Source: Janthinobacterium sp. 61
GTDB taxonomy: Bacteria > Pseudomonadota > Gammaproteobacteria > Burkholderiales > Burkholderiaceae_D
Assembly: GCF_002846335.1 (NCBI RefSeq)
Contig: NZ_PJMQ01000001.1
Span: 4,216,001 to 4,280,000, forward strand
Direction of reading: 5' to 3'
Length of the DNA stretch: 64,000 nt
Both the position numbers and the translations under genes were made by a program. Below are positions 9,245-17,739 of this stretch, in pieces. Position 1 is the stretch's first letter. Each line of letters begins with the position of its first letter. The notes under the pieces are model-generated. The model made no database searches, was not told the DNA's origin, and saw only the letters and a program-made list of their open reading frames with translations.

Positions 9245-9861
9245 ATGCCACTTCTCCCACCCTGCACATCGAACACCTCGATTTTCATTTCCCCACGCAC
9301 AGCGTCTTCCAGGGCTGCAATCTGCAATTCGGCCCCGGCGTCACTTGGCTGCGCGGCGCAAACGGGGCAGGCAAGACGACCTTGCTGAAACTGGCGGGTG
9401 GCGCCCTGCTGCCCGCGCGCGGCGCCATCCGCCTGGACGACATCGACAGTGCTTTCATGCCGCTGGCCTACCGCGCCCAGGCCTTCTATTGTGGCGGCGA
9501 CGCCCCTTCCCTGCCCTGGCTGCAGGTGCACGAAATGCTCGACCTGCACCTGGCCCTGTACCCGGGCAGCGACCAGTCCCTGCTGAACGACGAGCTGAGC
9601 GCATTTGCCATGACGCCGACCTTGCAGCAAAGCATCACCGCCCTTTCGCTGGGCCAGCACAAAAAGCTGCAACTGGCCTTGGCGCTGGCCTTGCCCGTGC
9701 GCCTGCTGCTGATCGATGAACCGTTCAATGGCCTCGACGCGGCGGCCATGGCGCATCTGCGCACGCGCCTGTCCGAACCGTCCCGCCTGGCGCGCCAGTG
9801 CATCGTGCTGACCAGTCACCTGGTGCCGGATGTGCCGCTGGCGGCGACAGTGGAAATATAG
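9235..9861 (+). CDS. ABC transporter ATP-binding protein
   Basis: A 208-residue single-domain ATPase. Walker A is GANGAGKT, the signature is LSLGQ (a variant of LSGGQ), Walker B is LLLIDEP and the switch His is in LTSHL. The ATG at 9235 has GGGAG six bases upstream and lies inside the end of the permease gene. The protein is slightly shorter than usual (about 220-240) and ends soon after the H-loop, as in small export-type ATPases. The substrate is not indicated by sequence. Confidence 0.9.
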   Translation: MELNATSPTLHIEHLDFHFPTHSVFQGCNLQFGPGVTWLRGANGAGKTTLLKLAGGALLPARGAIRLDDIDSAFMPLAYRAQAFYCGGDAPSLPWLQVHEMLDLHLALYPGSDQSLLNDELSAFAMTPTLQQSITALSLGQHKKLQLALALALPVRLLLIDEPFNGLDAAAMAHLRTRLSEPSRLARQCIVLTSHLVPDVPLAATVEI

Positions 9862-9994
9862 ACAGGAAATACAGCTTTGCAGATCGACCAAGAAACGCTT
9901 ACGATGCCGTGGTGCAAAACCGGCGATCCCGGTGCCACCACTACCATAAAACGGCGCGCTTATTCCCTGCGCCTGGCTTATTCTTGGAGAAATT

Positions 9995-10333
9995 ATGTTG
10001 AACACCCACCGCAGCGCCCTGGCCATCCTGTGCGCCGTCCTTGCCGGCAGCGCCATTGCAGCCGGCCCCACGGGCACGGCCGCCGACTATGGCACCTCGG
10101 CCCACCACGGCGCCGCCCAGCGCATCATCGAACTGCAGGCCGATACGCGCCACATCAACGTCACGCGCGGCGAAACCGTCACCATCGTGCGCGCTGGCCA
10201 GCGTTTTACCTGGCACGTGCAAACTTTCAGCAACAAAACCATCTTCGCCCTGGCCGAGATCGCGCCAAAGGACATGGCCGTCGATGGTATTGCCGTGTAT
10301 GTGGCAGCCAATCCGCAGTACGCGGGCAGCTAG
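9995..10333 (+). CDS. CzcE-like periplasmic protein
   Basis: A small exported protein of 112 residues. A signal peptide ends in GSAIAAG (about residue 23). The mature part carries the pattern ADTRHINVTRGETVTIVRAGQ and IAPKDMAVDGIAVYVAANP, which resembles the CzcE family of periplasmic copper/heavy-metal-binding proteins. The two His after the signal peptide (SAHHG) could bind metal. GGAGAA precedes the ATG. The family assignment comes from memory of CzcE sequences and is moderately sure. It lies 133 bp after the ABC ATPase gene and is probably transcribed separately; a weak hairpin (9909-9941) lies in the gap. No metal efflux genes are next to it. Confidence 0.65.
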   Translation: MLNTHRSALAILCAVLAGSAIAAGPTGTAADYGTSAHHGAAQRIIELQADTRHINVTRGETVTIVRAGQRFTWHVQTFSNKTIFALAEIAPKDMAVDGIAVYVAANPQYAGS

Positions 10334-10347
10334 TTTTCTGCGCGCAT

Positions 10348-10388
10348 AAAAAAAACCGGAACAGCCTCGCGGCGCTCCGGTTTTTTTT
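10348..10388. terminator. Bidirectional terminator between CzcE-like gene and ahpF
   Basis: The stem AAAAAAAACCGGA/TCCGGTTTTTTTT (10348-10360 with 10376-10388) gives a U-tract for both converging transcripts. Confidence 0.85.
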
Positions 10389-10402
10389 ATGCAGCGCAAT
10401 AT

Positions 10403-11998
10403 TTACGCCGTCAGCGCTTCCTTGGCGGCAGACTCTTCGACCATTTCCTCGTCATCCGAGCGGATCAGGTGGTCAAAGGCGGACAGGGCTGCCTTGGCGC
10501 CTTCACCGGTGGCGATGATGATCTGCTTGTACGGCACCGTGGTGACGTCGCCGGCCGCAAACACGCCGGGGATCGAGGTCTGGCCGCGGGCGTCGACTTC
10601 GATTTCGCCGTGGCGCGACAACGCTACCGTGCCTTTCAACCATTCCGTGTTCGGCACCAGGCCGATTTGCACGAAGACGCCTTCCAGCTCAACCTTCTTC
10701 GACTCGCCGCTGACCCGGTCCGTGTAGCTCAGGCCATTGACGATCTTGCCGTCGCCGTGAATCTCGGTGGTTTGCGCCGACGTGATCACGGTGACATTAG
10801 GCAGGCTGTGCAGCTTGCGTTGCAGCACCGCATCGGCACGCAGTTCCGCGCCGAATTCGATCAGAGTCACGTGCTTCACCAGTCCGGCCAGGTCGATCGC
10901 CGCTTCCACACCCGAGTTGCCGCCACCGATCACGGCCACGCGCTTGCCCTTGAACAAGGGGCCATCGCAGTGCGGGCAGTAGGCGACACCGTGGTTGCGG
11001 TATTCCTTCTCGCCCGGCACGTTGATTTCGCGCCAGCGGGCGCCGGTCGCCAGGATGACGGTCTTGGCTTTCAAGATGGCGCCATTTGCCGTTTCAATCT
11101 CGATCAGCTTGCCTGGCGTCAGCTTGCTGGCGCGCTGGGTGTTCATGATGTCGACGTCATAGGTCTTGACGTGCTGTTCCAGCGCCATGGCAAACTTCGG
11201 ACCATCGGTTTCCTTGACGGAAATAAAATTCTCGATGGCCATGGTGTCGAGGGTCTGGCCGCCGAAACGCTCGGCCAGCACGCCCGTCTTGATGCCTTTA
11301 CGGGCCGCGTAAATGGCCGCTGCCGCGCCGGCAGGACCGCCGCCGACGATCAGGACATCAAAGACATCTTTTTTCGACAACGCTGCCGCCTGGCGTGCGC
11401 CGGCGTTGGTGTCAAGCTTGGCGAGGATTTCCTCGACATTTGTGCGTCCCTGACCGAAATGCTGACCATTCAGGAACATCATCGGCACGGCCATGATCTG
11501 GCGTTCTTCCACTTCTTTCGGGAACACGCCGCCATCGATGGTGGTGACCTTGATGCGCGGATTGATCACCGCCATGGCATTCAAGGCCTGCACTACTTCC
11601 GGGCAGTTATGGCAGGAGAGCGAAATAAACGTTTCAAACTCGTAATCGCCGTCGAGGTTGCGGATCTGCTCGATCACGGCATCGTCGAACTTGATGGTGT
11701 GGCCGCCCACTTGCAGCAGCGCCAGCACCAGGGAAGTGAATTCGTGGCCCATCGGGACACCAGCGAAACGCACGCCGATGTCGGAGCCTGCACGGTTGAT
11801 ACTGAACGACGGGGTCCGTACGCCAGCGTCTATGCGCTCGACCAGCGTGATCTTGTCGCTCAACAGGACTATCTCCTGGAGCAATTCCTTCATCTCGCGG
11901 GCTTTTGCGCTGTCATCGAGAGAAGCGACCAACTCAAGCGGATACACTACTTTTTCCAGGTAGGATTTCAGTTGGGTTTTGAGGGTTGCGTCTAACAT
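10403..11998 (-). CDS. ahpF: Alkyl hydroperoxide reductase subunit F
   Basis: Flavoprotein that passes NADH electrons to AhpC for peroxide reduction in the cytoplasm. The 531-residue length is right for AhpF. The N-terminal tandem thioredoxin-like domain has Cys129 and Cys132 (CHNC). A linker leads to the FAD domain ([14 protein letters not shown]), the redox pair Cys341/Cys344 (CPHC) and an NADH-binding loop ([12 protein letters not shown]). ATG at 11998. It follows ahpC with a 107-bp gap that holds a strong hairpin, so it is probably co-transcribed at a lower level than ahpC. Confidence 0.97.
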   Translation of the reverse strand: MLDATLKTQLKSYLEKVVYPLELVASLDDSAKAREMKELLQEIVLLSDKITLVERIDAGVRTPSFSINRAGSDIGVRFAGVPMGHEFTSLVLALLQVGGHTIKFDDAVIEQIRNLDGDYEFETFISLSCHNCPEVVQALNAMAVINPRIKVTTIDGGVFPKEVEERQIMAVPMMFLNGQHFGQGRTNVEEILAKLDTNAGARQAAALSKKDVFDVLIVGGGPAGAAAAIYAARKGIKTGVLAERFGGQTLDTMAIENFISVKETDGPKFAMALEQHVKTYDVDIMNTQRASKLTPGKLIEIETANGAILKAKTVILATGARWREINVPGEKEYRNHGVAYCPHCDGPLFKGKRVAVIGGGNSGVEAAIDLAGLVKHVTLIEFGAELRADAVLQRKLHSLPNVTVITSAQTTEIHGDGKIVNGLSYTDRVSGESKKVELEGVFVQIGLVPNTEWLKGTVALSRHGEIEVDARGQTSIPGVFAAGDVTTVPYKQIIIATGEGAKAALSAFDHLIRSDDEEMVEESAAKEALTA

Positions 11999-12031
11999 GA
12001 TTTTTTTCCTTTTCTACAAATATTTAGGCGA

Positions 12032-12059
12032 ATGCCGGGCCGGACACCCGGTCCGGCAT
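12032..12059 (-). other. Intercistronic hairpin between ahpC and ahpF
   Basis: A 12-bp imperfect stem (12032-12043 with 12048-12059, one G-T pair) has no U-tract after it on the minus strand. It is better explained as an mRNA-processing or stability hairpin than as a terminator. Confidence 0.55.
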
Positions 12060-12105
12060 CGCGGTAACTACTTGTTTGCTGCTAGATGTTGCAAGGCTTC
12101 AAGAC

Positions 12106-12669
12106 TTAGATCTTGCCAACCAGGTCCAGCGATGGGGTCAGGGTTGCTGCACCTTCCGTCCATTTCGCTGGGCAAACTTCGCCTGGGTGAGCGGCAACGT
12201 ATTGGGCTGCCTTGACTTTGCGCAACAGTTCCGCTGCGTCACGGCCGATGCCGTTGTCATGCACTTCTAGCACTTTGATGAAGCCGTCCGGGTTGATGAC
12301 GAAGGTACCGCGCAGTGCCATGCCTTCTTCTTCGATCATGACTTCGAAATTGCGCGACAGGGTACCGGTTGGGTCGCCGATCAGTGCGTATTGCACTTTC
12401 TTGATCGCGTCCGAGGTATCGTGCCATGCTTTGTGCGCGAAATGCGAGTCGGTCGAGATGCCGTAGACATCGACGCCCAGCTTCTGGAATTGATCGTGGT
12501 GATCGGCCAGGTCTTCCAGTTCGGTTGGGCAAACGAAGGTGAAGTCGGCTGGGTAGAACACGAATACCGACCACTTGCCTTTCAGCGACGCTTCCGTCAG
12601 GTCGACGAATTTGCCATTGTGGAATGCGGTTGCCTTGAATGGTTTAACTTGGGTATTGATGAGCGACAT
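12106..12669 (-). CDS. ahpC: Alkyl hydroperoxide reductase subunit C (2-Cys peroxiredoxin)
   Basis: Typical 2-Cys peroxiredoxin reducing H2O2, organic peroxides and peroxynitrite, recycled by AhpF. Peroxidatic Cys47 is in FTFVCPTE and resolving Cys166 is in GEVCPAKW. The 187-residue length matches the family. The start MSLINTQ at 12669 is chosen over an ATG two codons upstream: GAGGA sits at a normal distance from the later one and the family begins MSLINT. A sigma-70 promoter (12707-12734) and an OxyR-like tetrad (12736-12772) lie upstream, so it should be peroxide-induced. Confidence 0.97.
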   Translation of the reverse strand: MSLINTQVKPFKATAFHNGKFVDLTEASLKGKWSVFVFYPADFTFVCPTELEDLADHHDQFQKLGVDVYGISTDSHFAHKAWHDTSDAIKKVQYALIGDPTGTLSRNFEVMIEEEGMALRGTFVINPDGFIKVLEVHDNGIGRDAAELLRKVKAAQYVAAHPGEVCPAKWTEGAATLTPSLDLVGKI

Positions 12670-12706
12670 AATCATTTCCTCTCGTGTGGTGAATCAGTAA
12701 GACTCT

Positions 12707-12734
12707 AGTGTAAGGGGTTTTAACCCATATGCAA
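12707..12734 (-). promoter_or_regulatory. Probable ahpC promoter
   Basis: On the minus strand TTGCAT (12729-12734) and TACACT (12707-12712) are 16 bp apart. The candidate OxyR site abuts the -35, as in activator-type promoters. Confidence 0.6.
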
Positions 12735-12735
12735 A

Positions 12736-12772
12736 ATTGATTGTCACAATAGTTTCAATTGATTTTAGCTAT
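12736..12772 (-). promoter_or_regulatory. Candidate OxyR binding site
   Basis: The pattern ATTG-N7-CAAT-N7-ATTG-N7-CTAT has the exact spacing of the OxyR consensus ATAG-N7-CTAT-N7-ATAG-N7-CTAT and matches 13 of 16 tetramer positions. It lies immediately upstream of the ahpC -35 element. Confidence 0.7.
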
Positions 12773-12821
12773 CATGACACCATGGGAACTCCATGATAGG
12801 CAGTTCCCACGGGATTGAACA

Positions 12822-12850
12822 GCGACAGCAAGGTATTGCCTTGCTGTCGC
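12822..12850 (-). terminator. Terminator-like hairpin after the DUF3597 gene
   Basis: A perfect 12-bp stem (12822-12833 with 12839-12850) lies 7 bp after the stop codon. The U-tract is poor, so termination efficiency is uncertain. Confidence 0.55.
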
Positions 12851-12857
12851 CGGGTCT

Positions 12858-13259
12858 TTAATTTTTGAGTTCTTCCGGTACTTTGCCGCCGTTTTCCGCC
12901 AGCTTGATCATCACCTGGCGGTGCAGCCAGATATTCATGCTGGCAGAATCATTGGTGTCGCCCGTGAAGTGCAGCTCTTGCGCAAGTTCCTTGCGCGAAG
13001 CCAGGCTGCTGTCGAGTTGAAGCAATTTCATCAGGTCGACGATGGACGTGCGCCAATTGAGTGTTTCCGCGTTCTTGCTGGCCAGGTCGACCAACACCAC
13101 TTCCACGTCCACCACCGGTACGGCAGCCGCTGGTGCGGCTGGAGCTGCCGCCGGTGCCGCCGCCGCTGGCGCGTCGGCACCGGCAGCTGGCGTGGCTGCC
13201 GGAGCTGCATCGGACGAATGGTGGAAGATTTTGTTATAGATATTGCTGAAAATGCCCAT
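12858..13259 (-). CDS. DUF3597 domain-containing protein
   Basis: A 133-residue protein of unknown function. The N-terminus MGIFSNIYNKIFHH is followed by an Ala/Pro-rich linker (about residues 18-47) and a C-terminal helical domain. That domain has the family blocks LNWRTSIVDLMKLL, RKELAQELHF and NDSASMNIWLHRQVM. In related proteins a Gly-rich or Ala/Pro-rich linker also precedes this domain. There is no signal peptide or membrane segment. It is monocistronic, between ahpC and the GGDEF-EAL gene. The sequence gives no biochemical role. Confidence 0.85.
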   Translation of the reverse strand: MGIFSNIYNKIFHHSSDAAPAATPAAGADAPAAAAPAAAPAAPAAAVPVVDVEVVLVDLASKNAETLNWRTSIVDLMKLLQLDSSLASRKELAQELHFTGDTNDSASMNIWLHRQVMIKLAENGGKVPEELKN

Positions 13260-13435
13260 GAGGTCACCTCGAGTTGAGTGAATGGAAGAAGGTTTGCCTG
13301 CGCGCCCGGTTCATGACGCGAACCGGTGACAGCTGGAGCCGGGCGCAGGCGCCAGCCCGTCGAGTATAAGCCCGTTCAGGCCGGGAGCCCTGTCCCGCAG
13401 GGCCAGTGGACATCTGGTGACAGGGTACGCCTGTT

Positions 13436-16291
13436 TCAAGGGTGCAAGGGCCGCCGGGCGTGCAGCAGCGCATCGAACGCTTCGATGGCCAGCGGCGGCG
13501 CAAACAGATCCCCTTGCGCAAAATCACAGCCTATGCCCAGCAGCAATACGCGCTGCACTTCGGTCTCCACCCCCTCGGCGATGACCTGCAAGCCCAGCCT
13601 GTGGGCCATGGTGACGATGGCTTCGCACAGCACCAGTTCGCTGGCGCCGGGCGCCAGCTTGCGCACCAGCACGCCGTCGAGCTTCAGGTAATCGATGCCG
13701 CACTGCTGCAACTGCGTCAGCGAGGCAGGGCCACTGCCGAAGTCATCCAGGGCGATCTGCAAGCCCGCCTCGCGCAAGTGCTGCAGCCGCTGCGCCATGC
13801 CGCTGCCGGCGCCGGCGCCGGCGCCCAGCAGCGCATCCTCGCGCATGTCGAGCACGATGGCCGAGGGGGGCACATCGAGCGCCATCAGCTGGCGCAGCCA
13901 GGTGCCGGGCGCCTCGGCTTCGCGCTGCAGCTCCAGCGGCGACTGGTTCAGGCACAGTTGCAACCCTGGCAAGCCGATGGCCTGGCCCTGCGCGCGCCAG
14001 CGCAGCAGTTGCGCGGCCGCCGTGCGCAGCACCCAGTCGCCGATGTCGACGATCAAGCCGCTGCTCTCGGCCACCGCCAGGAAATCGGGCGGACACACGA
14101 TGCCCCGCTGCGGATGGTTCCAGCGCAGCAAGGCCTCCGCTTTGACAATATTGCAGCCATGCAGTTCAACGATGGGCTGGTAATGCAGCTGCATCTGCTG
14201 TTCGCGCAAGGCCGTGCGCAGGTCCGCCCCCATGCGCATGCGGTTGACGGCCGCCACTTGCATGGCGGGCGTAAAGTAGCTGTAGCGGTTGCGCCCCGCC
14301 CCTTTCGACACATACATGGCCTGGTCCGCATGCTTGAGCAAGTCCTCGATATTGCCCGCGTCGTCAGGATACAGGGTGATGCCGATCGACGCCGAGACGA
14401 ACGCCTGTTCCTGCCCCAGCAAGAACGGCGCCAGCAAGCCGTCGAGTATCTGCCGCGCGATGCGGTCGACTTGCTGCAGATCGTCGAGATCGGACAGGAT
14501 CACCGTGAATTCATCGCCACCCAGGCGCGCCACCGTATCCGTCTCGCGCACGCCCACGCGGATGCGCCGCGCCGCTTCGATCAGCAAGATATCGCCCTGA
14601 TGGTGGCCCAGGGTGTCGTTGACTTCCTTGAAATGGTCGAGGTCAATGAACAGGATGGCGACGCGGCTCGTATCGCGCCGGCCCTGGGCCAGCGCCAGGC
14701 GCAAGCGCTCGTGGAACATGCGCCGGTTAGGCAATTGCGTCAGGGTATCAAAATTGGCTTGCTGCCAGATCAGCGCTTCCGTTTGCCGCTTGTCCGTCAC
14801 GTCTTCCAGCATGCACAGGTGGTGCGGCCCGCCATGGCGCGTCATGGCGATGGCCGTCACCGAGGCATCGACCCACACCACGTCGCCATCGGGACGCACG
14901 ATGCGCTTGGCGTGGCGGAAGCCCGGCATACGCCGCTCCAGCAACTGCGCCACATGCGCCTGCTCGCCCGCCACGTCATCGGGATGGCTGATATCCATCC
15001 AGCTCGACCGCTTCATGTGCTCCAGGCTGCGCCCGGCGATGGCCAGATAGCGCGGATTAATATCAAGAAACCGTCCGCTCACGGTATCGATCAGGGCGAT
15101 ACCCATGGGCGCTTCCTCGAACATGGTGCGAAAGCGCAATTCCCCCTGGCGGATGGTTTCTTCCGTACGGCGACGCTCGCGTGCCAAGTTACTGAAATGA
15201 AAGGCGGCCGACACGGCCAGCAAGCTACCCGCCACGCCCAGAGACAGGTACAACCAGCCCAGGTCGGCGCCTGGTACGGGACGGTACAGGAAACCCTTGT
15301 AGGCGGGGCTGTCCGTGGCGTTGGGCGGCAGCACGCCCATGGCGGCATACGTGTCGGCGATATGCTGCCAGCGCTGGGGATTCATGTAGCCCAGCTCCAC
15401 CAGCACCGGCTGCAGCAGCAATTCCATCTGCTGCGCCTCGTACAGCAGGTGCGCGCGGTCATGGCGCTGGCTGTATTTAGCATGGATTAACTGCGCCATT
15501 TCCTCGCGGTGCGCCATCGCGTATTGCCAGCCGCGCAGGCTGGCAGCGCGGAACGCTTTCACACGCTCGGGATGGCGGCGCAGTTCGTGCTCGCTGGTAA
15601 ACAGGTTGTCGCCATAGAAATCGATGCCGGCCGTGCGCGGCGTAAACTGGTAGTAGGGAAAGCCCACCCGGTCCAGGTAGTCCGGTTCGTTGGTGGAATA
15701 CGCGGCGATGGCATCGACCTTGCCATCGATCAAGTCCTCGACCCGGTAGCTGGGTGGCAGGTGCAGCATCTGTTCCGGTGCGACACCCATTTTCTGCAGA
15801 AACAGCGACACTTCATCGGACGCGGATGCCACGTCGGTAGGCGTGCCTATCATCACGGAGGCGCCCGCCAGCCGGTGCACGTCGGGCGCGCCGCCATGCT
15901 GGCGCATCAGCAGCACGCTGGGCGAATGCTGGAATACCACGGCCAGTACCACCAGGGGCTTGCCAGCCATGCGGCTGAGCAACAAGGTGCTGTTACCGAC
16001 GCCATATTCGGCCAGGCCCGTCAGCACGGCGGCCTCGGCATGCGGCACGCCGATGCCTTCGCGCAGCGTGACCTCCAGCCCCGCCTCGCGATAATAACCT
16101 TGCTCGATGGCCGCGTAATAGCCGGCAAACTGGAACTGATGCGTGAAATTGAGCTGCAGGGAGATGGGTTCCAGCGCCCGGGCGGGCGTTGCCAGGCACA
16201 GCAGCAGGAAGCAAAAGCAGCGCCAGCCGTGCGCCAGCCTGCCGATGGGCGGCAAGTAGGAGCGGAAAGCGTCAGATGCTCTCATCGGCAT
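13436..16291 (-). CDS. NMT1-type sensor with PAS, GGDEF and EAL domains (c-di-GMP turnover)
   Basis: A 951-residue membrane signalling protein. A signal peptide (FLLLCLATPARALEP, to about residue 40) leads into a periplasmic NMT1/THI5-like binding domain (about 42-330, starting ISLQLNFTHQFQFAGYYAAIEQGYY), related to thiamine-precursor binding proteins. One membrane segment (about 341-363) follows, then a PAS domain (about 380-500), GGDEF (591-595) and EAL (Glu719). The diguanylate cyclase motif GGDEF is intact and has an upstream RETD inhibitory site five residues away. The EAL half keeps ALLRW, LCLNQS, DDFG, YLKLDG, VIAEGVET and DFAQG, so both activities may work. It is monocistronic. The ligand is unknown; a pyrimidine or other small molecule is inferred from the fold. 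Confidence 0.92.
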   Translation of the reverse strand: MPMRASDAFRSYLPPIGRLAHGWRCFCFLLLCLATPARALEPISLQLNFTHQFQFAGYYAAIEQGYYREAGLEVTLREGIGVPHAEAAVLTGLAEYGVGNSTLLLSRMAGKPLVVLAVVFQHSPSVLLMRQHGGAPDVHRLAGASVMIGTPTDVASASDEVSLFLQKMGVAPEQMLHLPPSYRVEDLIDGKVDAIAAYSTNEPDYLDRVGFPYYQFTPRTAGIDFYGDNLFTSEHELRRHPERVKAFRAASLRGWQYAMAHREEMAQLIHAKYSQRHDRAHLLYEAQQMELLLQPVLVELGYMNPQRWQHIADTYAAMGVLPPNATDSPAYKGFLYRPVPGADLGWLYLSLGVAGSLLAVSAAFHFSNLARERRRTEETIRQGELRFRTMFEEAPMGIALIDTVSGRFLDINPRYLAIAGRSLEHMKRSSWMDISHPDDVAGEQAHVAQLLERRMPGFRHAKRIVRPDGDVVWVDASVTAIAMTRHGGPHHLCMLEDVTDKRQTEALIWQQANFDTLTQLPNRRMFHERLRLALAQGRRDTSRVAILFIDLDHFKEVNDTLGHHQGDILLIEAARRIRVGVRETDTVARLGGDEFTVILSDLDDLQQVDRIARQILDGLLAPFLLGQEQAFVSASIGITLYPDDAGNIEDLLKHADQAMYVSKGAGRNRYSYFTPAMQVAAVNRMRMGADLRTALREQQMQLHYQPIVELHGCNIVKAEALLRWNHPQRGIVCPPDFLAVAESSGLIVDIGDWVLRTAAAQLLRWRAQGQAIGLPGLQLCLNQSPLELQREAEAPGTWLRQLMALDVPPSAIVLDMREDALLGAGAGAGSGMAQRLQHLREAGLQIALDDFGSGPASLTQLQQCGIDYLKLDGVLVRKLAPGASELVLCEAIVTMAHRLGLQVIAEGVETEVQRVLLLGIGCDFAQGDLFAPPLAIEAFDALLHARRPLHP

Positions 16292-16399
16292 GGCAGGACA
16301 CCACAGAAACTGCCGAGCTGGCAGGGGTATGACTATTGTAGCCGCCCCTTTTACCGATGGATAATTATTTCACTAAGAACAATAAAGTTGATGTTTTTG

Positions 16400-16423
16400 G
16401 CAAACAATCTGACGATTGTTTGC
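16400..16423 (-). other. Hairpin after rbsD
   Basis: A perfect 10-bp stem (16400-16409 with 16414-16423) with a 4-nt loop lies right after the rbsD stop. It lacks a clear U-tract. It probably ends or protects the rbs mRNA. Confidence 0.5.
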
Positions 16424-16424
16424 G

Positions 16425-16817
16425 CTAGAACACGACGCCGGCCACCAAAATGATGTTGGAATACGGACTGCATTCGCCCGTGCGCACGATGGCGCGCGCG
16501 CCCTTGGACAGTTGCTTGAACTCTTCATGCGTCACCTGGCGCGCATCGGGCAAGGCCAGGGCCGCCACCTGCGCCGCCATGGCCGGATTGTGCTGCGGCA
16601 ACTCACTGGCGAGCAAATGGTATTCCACCTGCATTTCGCTCAGCACGGTATTCACGGTATCGATGAAGCCAGGAATGCCGCGCGTCAGGGCCAGGTCGAT
16701 CAGGGGTACGCCCGGCTGCGAGGGCAAGCCAGCGTCGCCGATGACGAGCATGTCGCCATGGCCCAGCGACGCGATCATTTGCGACAGCGCAATATTAAGC
16801 AGCGGTGATTTTTTCAT
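16425..16817 (-). CDS. rbsD: D-ribose pyranase
   Basis: Interconverts pyranose and furanose ribose so that ribokinase gets its substrate. The start at 16817 gives 130 residues beginning MKKSPLLNIALSQMIASLGHGD, with the catalytic His20 in the same position as in E. coli RbsD. The conserved C-terminal PYSNIILVAGVVF is present. The same frame is open upstream of this ATG inside rbsK but has no family similarity there. It is the last gene of the rbs operon, 13 bp after rbsK. Confidence 0.95.
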   Translation of the reverse strand: MKKSPLLNIALSQMIASLGHGDMLVIGDAGLPSQPGVPLIDLALTRGIPGFIDTVNTVLSEMQVEYHLLASELPQHNPAMAAQVAALALPDARQVTHEEFKQLSKGARAIVRTGECSPYSNIILVAGVVF

Positions 16818-16830
16818 GGGCGTGGTGGCG

Positions 16831-17739
16831 TTAGAACAGCTCGTGCAGGTGGGGAATCGAGGTTTGTGCGCCGGGCTTGGTGACGCTCCAGGCGGCCGCG
16901 CGCTGGCCTTGCTGAATCGCTTCAGCCTCGTCCATGCCGGACGCCAGGCCCGCCACAAAACCGCCGATGAAGGTGTCGCCGGCCGCCGTCGTGTCGACGG
17001 CTTGCACCACGTCGGCCGGGAACGTGTAGTCGCCGCCATACAGGGCCGCGTGTACGCCCTTGGAACCGAGGGTGATGATGACGTTGTCGCTGCCCAGCTT
17101 TTGCAGCGCGGCCGCCAGGTCCTTGGCATCCGCGCCTTCCGGGCTGACGCCGGCCAGCATGGCCGCTTCGATTTCATTCGGAATCAGGTAGTCGACCAGT
17201 TCCAGCACGCCGTCCGGCAAGCTGGCAGCCGGGGCCGGATTCAGCACCACGGTCTTGCCCATAGAGCGGGCCAGCTTGATGGCGTGCACGACGGTGGCCA
17301 TCGGCGTTTCCAGCTGCAGCACGACAATATCAGCCTGTTCGATCAAACCTTGCGCAGCGTCAATGTGCGCGGGGCTCAATAAATCGTTGGCGCCGCCGGC
17401 GATCACGATGCTGTTCTGGCCATTGTCATCGACGAGGATGGAGGCGATGCCGGACGCCACTCCCGGCAAGGTGGTGATGTGGCTGTCGATGATGCCGTCG
17501 CCCACCAGCGCGGCGCGTAGGGTGGCACCAAACGCGTCATCCCCCACGCAGCCGACCATGGCCACTTGCTGGGCTCCCGCCACTTTGCCGCTCAGGCGCG
17601 CGCAGGCCACGGCCTGGTTGGCGCCCTTGCCGCCAGGAATGGTGCGAAAAGCGCCGCCCGTCAGGGTTTCGCCGGGGAGGGGCATGCGCGGCACGCGCAA
17701 GACCAGGTCCATATTGATGCTGCCGATAACCACGATCAT
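16831..17739 (-). CDS. rbsK: Ribokinase
   Basis: PfkB-family kinase phosphorylating ribose to ribose-5-phosphate. The N-terminal signature GSINMDLV and the GGKGANQAVA motif bind sugar. The C-terminal DTTAAGDTFIGG carries the catalytic base Asp255, the same number as in E. coli RbsK. The 302-residue length is typical. The ATG overlaps the rbsR stop by 4 bp (ATGA), so translation is coupled to the repressor gene. Confidence 0.97.
   Translation of the reverse strand: MIVVIGSINMDLVLRVPRMPLPGETLTGGAFRTIPGGKGANQAVACARLSGKVAGAQQVAMVGCVGDDAFGATLRAALVGDGIIDSHITTLPGVASGIASILVDDNGQNSIVIAGGANDLLSPAHIDAAQGLIEQADIVVLQLETPMATVVHAIKLARSMGKTVVLNPAPAASLPDGVLELVDYLIPNEIEAAMLAGVSPEGADAKDLAAALQKLGSDNVIITLGSKGVHAALYGGDYTFPADVVQAVDTTAAGDTFIGGFVAGLASGMDEAEAIQQGQRAAAWSVTKPGAQTSIPHLHELF

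Noticed and set aside
10469..11995. A 508-codon plus-strand frame opposite ahpF
   Set aside because: It is an antisense shadow of ahpF with no recognisable motif or ribosome binding site.
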